A DNA stretch of 10,819 nucleotides from an uncultured Pseudomonadota bacterium (GTDB lineage: Bacteria; Pseudomonadota; Gammaproteobacteria; Burkholderiales; SG8-39): contig CAITSH010000086.1 in NCBI GenBank assembly GCA_903895005.1, positions 1 through 10,819 on the forward strand, in the 5' to 3' direction. Of the stretch, positions 7,201-10,819 are shown one piece after another; within the stretch, counting starts at the first letter, position 1, and the number at the start of each line of letters is the position of its first letter. The position numbers and the translations under genes are program-made. Under the pieces are notes generated by a model. The model was not told the origin of the DNA, made no database searches, and saw nothing but the letters and a program-made list of their open reading frames with translations.

Positions 7201-7347
7201 CGGGTACTTCCTCCTTGGTGGTGCATGTCCGGTCTGGCACTGCACAAAGGCCTACTTTAGCCGGATCTTGAGACTGCATTTTGCTGCAATGCGGCATGCT
7301 CCGGGCATTCCGGAAGCCAGTTTTTTTCTGACCGCATTATATTGCTA

Positions 7348-7359
7348 TGTATGCATACA
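7348..7359. promoter_or_regulatory. 12-bp palindrome, probable MarR-type operator
   Basis: TGTATGCATACA is a perfect 12-bp inverted repeat in the spacer between the divergent Bug operon and marR. Size, symmetry and position fit the usual MarR-family operator overlapping divergent promoters. Binding by the adjacent MarR protein is inferred. Confidence 0.6.
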
Positions 7360-7361
7360 AG

Positions 7362-7390
7362 TTTGAAATATTAGTAAGAATGCGTATCAT
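7362..7390 (+). promoter_or_regulatory. Candidate marR promoter, possibly leaderless
   Basis: TATCAT at 7385-7390 matches five of six -10 bases; a weak TTTGAA lies 17 bases upstream at 7362-7367. Transcription would start at about 7396-7399, which is the ATG itself. The palindrome ends three bases before the -35 element, so autorepression is plausible. Confidence 0.35.
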
Positions 7391-7398
7391 TTGTCAAT

Positions 7399-8001
7399 AT
7401 GAGGGCAAGCCCAAAAAGACAAGCGGAAAACCCCACGCCGGGCGCGACAAGCCAGAACCGGCGCAATAAATCCGACCGCACCAACACGCCCAATACGAAG
7501 GTTAAGGTAAAACCCGCCGCCATCCTTGACGCGCTTTACGGCCGCCCCGGGTTCCTGATCCGCCGCGCCAACCAGGTTGCCGCCGCAGTATATGCAGAAG
7601 AATGCGGGCAATGGGATCTGACCCAGCCGCAGCACGGCACGCTTCTCATCGCACACTGCTGCCCAGGCATCGACCAGACCGGCATCGGCCAGGCACTGGG
7701 TTTTGACCGCGCCACGACGGGCCAGGTCTTGCGCGGGCTGGAGATGCGCGGCCTGGTGGCGCGAACCGTTTCCGGCAGTGACGGCAGGCGGCGCAGCATC
7801 GTCCCGACGCGCGCCGGCGAAGAAGTGCTGCGCCGCGCCGGACCGGCACTCGAACGTGCGCAGCAGGCCCTGCTCGCGCCGCTTTCTGCAGCCGAACGCC
7901 GGCAACTTGCGGCACTGCTTGCCCGCCTGTGTGACGCCCACAACAAAAACTCGCGCGCCCCCGTGGTGCGTCCCGATGCGGGCACGACCGTCGACATCTG
8001 A
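7399..8001 (+). CDS. MarR-family transcriptional regulator
   Basis: 200 residues. After a basic, Asn/Thr/Pro-rich and probably disordered N-terminal extension (1-38), the MarR core starts at ILDALYGRPGFLIRRANQVA. The winged helix-turn-helix covers about 74-140: LTQPQHGTLLIAH, then a recognition helix in FDRATTGQVLRGLEMRGLV (102-120) and a wing SDGRRRSIVPT (127-137). A C-terminal dimerisation helix region follows. There is no Shine-Dalgarno before ATG 7399 and no other start before the core, so translation may be leaderless. It diverges from the catabolic operon across a palindrome, the classic layout for an aromatic-acid-responsive repressor. An adjacent Cys pair (C87, C88) is notable but of unknown meaning. 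Confidence 0.92.
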   Translation: MRASPKRQAENPTPGATSQNRRNKSDRTNTPNTKVKVKPAAILDALYGRPGFLIRRANQVAAAVYAEECGQWDLTQPQHGTLLIAHCCPGIDQTGIGQALGFDRATTGQVLRGLEMRGLVARTVSGSDGRRRSIVPTRAGEEVLRRAGPALERAQQALLAPLSAAERRQLAALLARLCDAHNKNSRAPVVRPDAGTTVDI

Positions 8002-8011
8002 ACAGAACCAA

Positions 8012-8045
8012 CGTCCCAATGCGGGCGATCGGCCAGAATGGGACG
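8012..8045. repeat. Inverted repeat between marR and the GFA gene
   Basis: CGTCCCA (8012-8018) and TGGGACG (8039-8045) form perfect 7-bp arms around a 20-base loop. There is no T-run after it, so it is not a standard terminator. It ends 26 bases before the GFA ribosome binding site and could be a protein site or an mRNA hairpin separating expression of the two genes. Confidence 0.4.
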
Positions 8046-8081
8046 CCACACCACGATAAAAGCGTTCAAAGGAGATGGACA

Positions 8082-8570
8082 ATGCTGCTGCGCGGATCCT
8101 GCCACTGTGGCGCTGTTGAATTTTCGGTCAAGTCGACCACGCCCTACCCCTACATGCGCTGCTACTGCTCGATCTGCAGAAAGACTGACGGGGGCGGCGG
8201 ATACGCGATCAACATCATGGGCGAAGCAGCAACGTTAAAGGTCAAAGGCAAGGCGGCGATCAACGTTTATCAGGCCCGCATCGGCACCCGCAAGAATAAA
8301 AAGACTAGCCCGGGCCGCAGGCATTTTTGCGTTAAATGCGGCAGCGCGCTTTGGGTTGCCGATCCGCGCTGGGCAGAGTGGGTCTACCCGTTCGCCTCGG
8401 CGATCGACACCAAACTGCCGGTACCGCCCGAACATTGCAACATCATGCTGGATTTCGCAGCGCCGTGGTCCGACATCCCCAAAGCCGGACGCAAGAACAT
8501 CGAATTCGCACGATATCCGGCAGACGGTATATTCGAATGGCACAAGAAACGCGGCCTGCTGACCCGTTAA
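8082..8570 (+). CDS. GFA/CENP-V-type zinc-binding protein
   Basis: 162 residues from ATG 8082, chosen because AAAGGAG lies just upstream and the family N-terminus LLRGSCHCGAVEF follows at once. An ATG at 8019 in the same frame would add 21 residues unlike the family. The zinc cysteines are all present: C7 and C9 (CHC), C27, C29 and C32 (CYCSIC), C83 and C86 (CVKC). The PF04828 fold includes the enzyme once called glutathione-dependent formaldehyde-activating enzyme, but most members have no proven activity and the formaldehyde role is disputed. It lies 80 bases downstream of marR on the same strand and could be co-transcribed. Its stop overlaps that of the convergent lysR-type gene. Confidence 0.92.
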   Translation: MLLRGSCHCGAVEFSVKSTTPYPYMRCYCSICRKTDGGGGYAINIMGEAATLKVKGKAAINVYQARIGTRKNKKTSPGRRHFCVKCGSALWVADPRWAEWVYPFASAIDTKLPVPPEHCNIMLDFAAPWSDIPKAGRKNIEFARYPADGIFEWHKKRGLLTR

Positions 8571-9541
8571 GCCCGTGTGAACTCGCCGCCGCCGACCTGG
8601 CGCGTGGCCTCGGCCAGCATCCAGTCGCGAAAAATACCGACAACGCCGCGCCGCGATGCGAGGTCGTTGCTCACAAGAAAGTAGCTCGAATCGAGCGGCA
8701 CCTTCAAATCGAAGGGCGCGACAAGCCGCCCCGTCGCCAGGTCCGCGGCCGCAAGGGCCGGCGTGCTTGCGACAATACCGAGCTTCCCCATCGCAGCCTC
8801 CAGGGCCAGGACCGAGTGCGTGAAGTGCGGACCACGCGACGTGTCTATCCCGGTGACACCCGCTTTTTGCAACCAGATATCCCAAAACGAGCGCCCCTCG
8901 TACAGCACACCGCGGTCGTCGTGCAACAGCACATGATTGCGCAGGTCGGCCGGCGACGTTAACGAGGACGCGCCATCAAGCAACGCCGGACTGCATAAGG
9001 GCGTGATGTCCAGCGGCAGGAGCTTGTCGACGCGCATCCCCGGGTAATCGCCGTTTCCAAACACGGCAACAACGTCAACCTCGTCGGCCCAGGACTGCAC
9101 GCTCTCGAAGTCGCCGCGTCGCCCGCGCGGCAGCCGCGAAAACTGCCGCATTTGCGTTGAGACGCGAACATCGATGTCGGGGTTTGAAATCACGAAGCGG
9201 TGCAAACGCGGCATCATCCAGTGCGACGCAAATGATGGCGAGGCGCCAACGGTAAGCACATCCGCACCGTGATGGTCGCGGATGCGATCGACCGCCTGGC
9301 GCAGGCACTCAAACCCCTCCTGCAGTTTCGGCACGCAGGACTGACCGATTTCCGTGAGTTCTATGCCGCGATGGCGCCGGCGAAACAGACGCACCCCAAG
9401 AAGGTCTTCGAGTTGCCGAATCTGGTGGCTGATCGCCGCCGGCGTGACGCTCAATTCGGCCGCAGCCTTTTTCAGGCTGAGATGCCTCGCGGCCGCCTCA
9501 AAAGCACGCAAAGCGGTCAGCGGCGGAAGTGGATGGGTCAT
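8567..9541 (-). CDS. LysR-family regulator, GcvA subgroup
   Basis: 324 residues. The N-terminus PPLTALRAFEAAARHLSLKKAA with a helix-turn-helix at about 22-41 (AAAELSVTPAAISHQIRQLE) and LFRRRHRGIELTEIGQS is very close to E. coli GcvA. The effector-binding domain runs from about 94 (VLTVGASPSFASHWMMPRL) to the end and keeps GcvA-like segments such as LHDDRG and HSVLALEAA. GcvA itself controls glycine cleavage, but many GcvA-like paralogues in Burkholderiales are local regulators of neighbouring catabolic genes. It diverges from ridA with 234 bases between, the standard LysR layout, so it probably activates ridA and the hydrolase gene. There is no clear Shine-Dalgarno before the ATG at 9541. Confidence 0.94.
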   Translation of the reverse strand: MTHPLPPLTALRAFEAAARHLSLKKAAAELSVTPAAISHQIRQLEDLLGVRLFRRRHRGIELTEIGQSCVPKLQEGFECLRQAVDRIRDHHGADVLTVGASPSFASHWMMPRLHRFVISNPDIDVRVSTQMRQFSRLPRGRRGDFESVQSWADEVDVVAVFGNGDYPGMRVDKLLPLDITPLCSPALLDGASSLTSPADLRNHVLLHDDRGVLYEGRSFWDIWLQKAGVTGIDTSRGPHFTHSVLALEAAMGKLGIVASTPALAAADLATGRLVAPFDLKVPLDSSYFLVSNDLASRRGVVGIFRDWMLAEATRQVGGGEFTRA

Positions 9542-9549
9542 GCCGATAG

Positions 9550-9680
9550 ATTAGTTTTATTCATCTTTAAGCACAACAGAATTCGTGTGACAGCCAGGCA
9601 CAGTGCGACTATTGTTGAGAAGCATTCAGCAAATGTACGCGCACTAATTTGGCGTATAGGCGGGTGCAATCACCTAATTT
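9550..9680. promoter_or_regulatory. Three CTAAT motifs, probable LysR (GcvA-like) binding region
   Basis: CTAAT occurs at 9554-9550 (minus strand, beside the lysR start) and at 9644-9648 and 9674-9678 (plus strand). The latter two extend to CTAATTT and start exactly 30 bases apart, about three helical turns. CTAAT is the core element I recall for E. coli GcvA sites, and the adjacent regulator is GcvA-like. By chance about half a copy would be expected in a spacer this long. Confidence 0.5.
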
Positions 9681-9683
9681 TAG

Positions 9684-9689
9684 TACAAT
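9684..9689 (+). promoter_or_regulatory. Candidate -10 box of the ridA promoter
   Basis: TACAAT matches five of six -10 bases. No acceptable -35 lies 16-18 bases upstream, which fits an activator-dependent promoter. The predicted leader to the ridA ATG is about 80 bases. Confidence 0.4.
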
Positions 9690-9730
9690 TTATCTTCGCC
9701 ACCCGCATCGGGACCGGCGATGGCGTTCTC

Positions 9731-9760
9731 GCTGATTCGCGCCGTATGGCGCCGATCAGC
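9731..9760 (+). other. Stable hairpin just before the ridA ribosome binding site
   Basis: GCTGAT (9731-9736) pairs with ATCAGC (9755-9760) and GCGCC (9739-9743) with GGCGC (9748-9752), joined by one G-U pair and one C-C mismatch, with a GTAT loop. The stem ends 5 bases before the GGAGG at 9766-9770. No T-run follows. It may stabilise the mRNA or hold a regulatory contact. Confidence 0.5.
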
Positions 9761-9775
9761 ATCACGGAGGAATTC

Positions 9776-10183
9776 ATGGCTGACATTAAAATTTTTAATC
9801 CGGATACGCTGGGAACCCCCTTAGGGCAATATTCCCAAATCACCCGGGTCAAGGCGTCGGAATACATCTTCATCGCAGGCATGCTCTCAGCCGACAAGGC
9901 CGGCAACATCATCGGCGTGGACGACTTCGACAAGCAATGCACGCAGGTGTTTGCCAACATCGACACGGCGCTCAAGGCGGTCGGCGGTGGCTGGGGCAAC
10001 ATCGTGCAGTTCACCACCTATCTCGTGCACTCCCAGGACATTCCCAAGTTCATGACCTACCGCTTGCGGGAGTTTCCCAAAATGTTCCCCAACGGCGCTT
10101 ACCCGCCCAATACCCTGCTGATGGTCGACCGCCTCGTGCAAGAACCCTTCCTGGTGGAAGTCCAGGTCATCGCGGCACTGTGA
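9776..10183 (+). CDS. RidA/YjgF/YER057c/UK114-family protein lacking the catalytic Arg
   Basis: 135 residues from ATG 9776, with GGAGG five bases upstream. The frame is open further upstream but only antisense to lysR. Family features are YSQITRVKASEYIFIAGML, a middle helix with FANIDTALKAVGGGWGNIVQFTTYLV, and the end VDRLVQEPFLVEVQVIAAL. In E. coli RidA the imine-binding Arg105 lies in PARSCVEVARL; the aligned stretch here is PPNTLLMVDRL with Asn112. Arginine-less Rid subfamilies are not expected to hydrolyse 2-aminoacrylate and often sit in catabolic operons with undefined roles. The gene precedes a C-C-hydrolase-like gene by 16 bases, so a function on a pathway intermediate is likely (inference). 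Proteins of this fold form trimers with ligand pockets between subunits. Confidence 0.92.
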   Translation: MADIKIFNPDTLGTPLGQYSQITRVKASEYIFIAGMLSADKAGNIIGVDDFDKQCTQVFANIDTALKAVGGGWGNIVQFTTYLVHSQDIPKFMTYRLREFPKMFPNGAYPPNTLLMVDRLVQEPFLVEVQVIAAL

Positions 10184-10199
10184 GACGGGGCACCTCGCA

Positions 10200-10819
10200 A
10201 TGAAAGACCAAAGTTTCGAGTTTCAAGGTATCCCGGTCCACTATGTTGAGGGCGGCGAGGGCTTCCCGATCCTGATGATTCACGGCTCCGGACCTGGCGT
10301 ATCAACGCAGGGAAACTGGCGACTGGTGCTTGAGCCCCTCGAAAAAAAATACCATGTCTTTGGCATGGACTTGATCGGCTTTGGCAAATCCGGACGCAAA
10401 CCGGCACCACCCTATTTCGACTTTCCGCTTTGGGTGGAGCAATGCCTGGACATGATCAAGCGCATGCCCGGCAAACGCGTTGGCATCATCGGACACTCGA
10501 TATCCGGAGCCCTGGCACTCAAACTGGCCGCCCGTGAACCGCGGGTGTCGCATGTCATGACGACTGCCACTGTGGGCGCCGTGTTCCCGCTGTCCGAGGC
10601 CTCACTTCGGACCTGGACTTTCCCGAAGAGTCGCGATGAATTGCGCCTGGCCGCCGAGGGCCTTATCCACGACAAGACGCTCATCGACGAGGCCTATCTG
10701 TCAGGCCGCGAGAAAGTGCTGTTTTCCGGCGATTACGAGGCGTACTTCAGCAAGATGTTCGAGGGCGAAAAGCTGCGCTACATCGACCAGGCTGTTCTCG
10801 GCGCCGAGGAATTGTCCAA
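10200..10819 (+). CDS. Alpha/beta hydrolase (meta-cleavage-product hydrolase-like), 3' end outside window
   Basis: 206 codons are visible from ATG 10200; the family is about 270-290 residues, so the C-terminus is missing. The oxyanion-hole motif HGSGPG is at 28-33 and the nucleophile elbow GHSISG puts the catalytic serine at S100. DLIGFGKSG (57-65) is typical of hydrolases that cleave C-C bonds in ring-fission products (MhpC, BphD type), although esterases and lactonases share these motifs. The cap region starts near 130; the acid and histidine of the triad lie beyond the edge. A purine-rich GGGG lies about 9 bases before the ATG. It follows ridA closely and is probably in the same operon under the LysR regulator. 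Confidence 0.9.
   Translation, partial: MKDQSFEFQGIPVHYVEGGEGFPILMIHGSGPGVSTQGNWRLVLEPLEKKYHVFGMDLIGFGKSGRKPAPPYFDFPLWVEQCLDMIKRMPGKRVGIIGHSISGALALKLAAREPRVSHVMTTATVGAVFPLSEASLRTWTFPKSRDELRLAAEGLIHDKTLIDEAYLSGREKVLFSGDYEAYFSKMFEGEKLRYIDQAVLGAEELS

Larger units (their letters stand above)
7336..7397 (-). promoter_or_regulatory. Promoter region of the Bug-monooxygenase-FAH-hslR operon
   Basis: Two minus-strand options exist. One has a perfect TATAAT -10 (7341-7336) but a poor -35 near 7363. The other has a perfect TTGACA (7397-7392), an 18-base spacer and TAATAT (7373-7368). The palindrome at 7348-7359 would sit inside the spacer of the first or at the transcript start of the second, blocking either. 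The leader to the ATG at 7200 would be roughly 130-160 bases. The sequence is distinctly AT-rich compared with its surroundings. Confidence 0.5.

Noticed and set aside
9269..9775. N-terminal extension of the ridA frame by 169 codons
   Set aside because: The extension overlaps the lysR gene and the regulatory spacer, whereas ATG 9776 has GGAGG five bases upstream and matches the RidA N-terminus.

Overview
The window looks like chromosomal DNA from a GC-rich betaproteobacterium, most likely Burkholderiales of the Alcaligenaceae/Bordetella type. The main clue is two separate Bug/TctC-type periplasmic solute receptors beside catabolic enzymes, an arrangement that is expanded in that group. The consistently GC-rich third codon positions and the aconitase, Hsp15, MarR and GcvA-like genes fit this. 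I did no database search, so the taxonomy is inference. No rRNA, tRNA, CRISPR array or insertion sequence is visible.

Left module (minus strand, 3301 to 1): a good sigma70-like promoter (TTGACC, 17-bp spacer, TATAAA) reads into a Bug receptor. Seven bases later follows a divergent aconitase-family gene that runs off the left edge with 697 codons visible. A receptor coupled to an aconitase suggests uptake and isomerisation of a tricarboxylate-like compound. Between this module and the next lie about 600 bases with no intact gene, but with a possible small frameshifted gene on the plus strand (3512-3722).

Central module (minus strand, 7200 to 3737): a second Bug receptor, a class A FAD monooxygenase, a fumarylacetoacetate-hydrolase-family enzyme and hslR (Hsp15) are packed head to tail with gaps of 21 and 24 bases and then a 4-base overlap. 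A MarR-family repressor gene diverges from it. The shared spacer holds a perfect 12-bp palindrome placed between or next to promoter elements. This looks like a substrate-inducible aromatic or cyclic-acid degradation operon, although no ring-cleavage dioxygenase lies in it.

Right module: downstream of marR is a GFA/CENP-V-type zinc protein whose stop overlaps the stop of a convergent LysR gene of the GcvA subgroup by four bases. The LysR gene diverges from a RidA-family gene and an alpha/beta hydrolase of the meta-cleavage-product type, the latter cut by the right edge. The lysR-ridA spacer has three CTAAT pentamers, the core motif known for E. coli GcvA, and a strong hairpin just before the ridA ribosome binding site. 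The RidA protein lacks the catalytic arginine of true RidA deaminases.

No clearly new system such as a defence island or retroelement is evident. The most distinctive points are the aconitase with an unusual substrate-site residue, the hslR gene with no standard start codon, the arginine-less RidA/hydrolase pair with its CTAAT-bearing promoter, and the possible frameshifted small gene.
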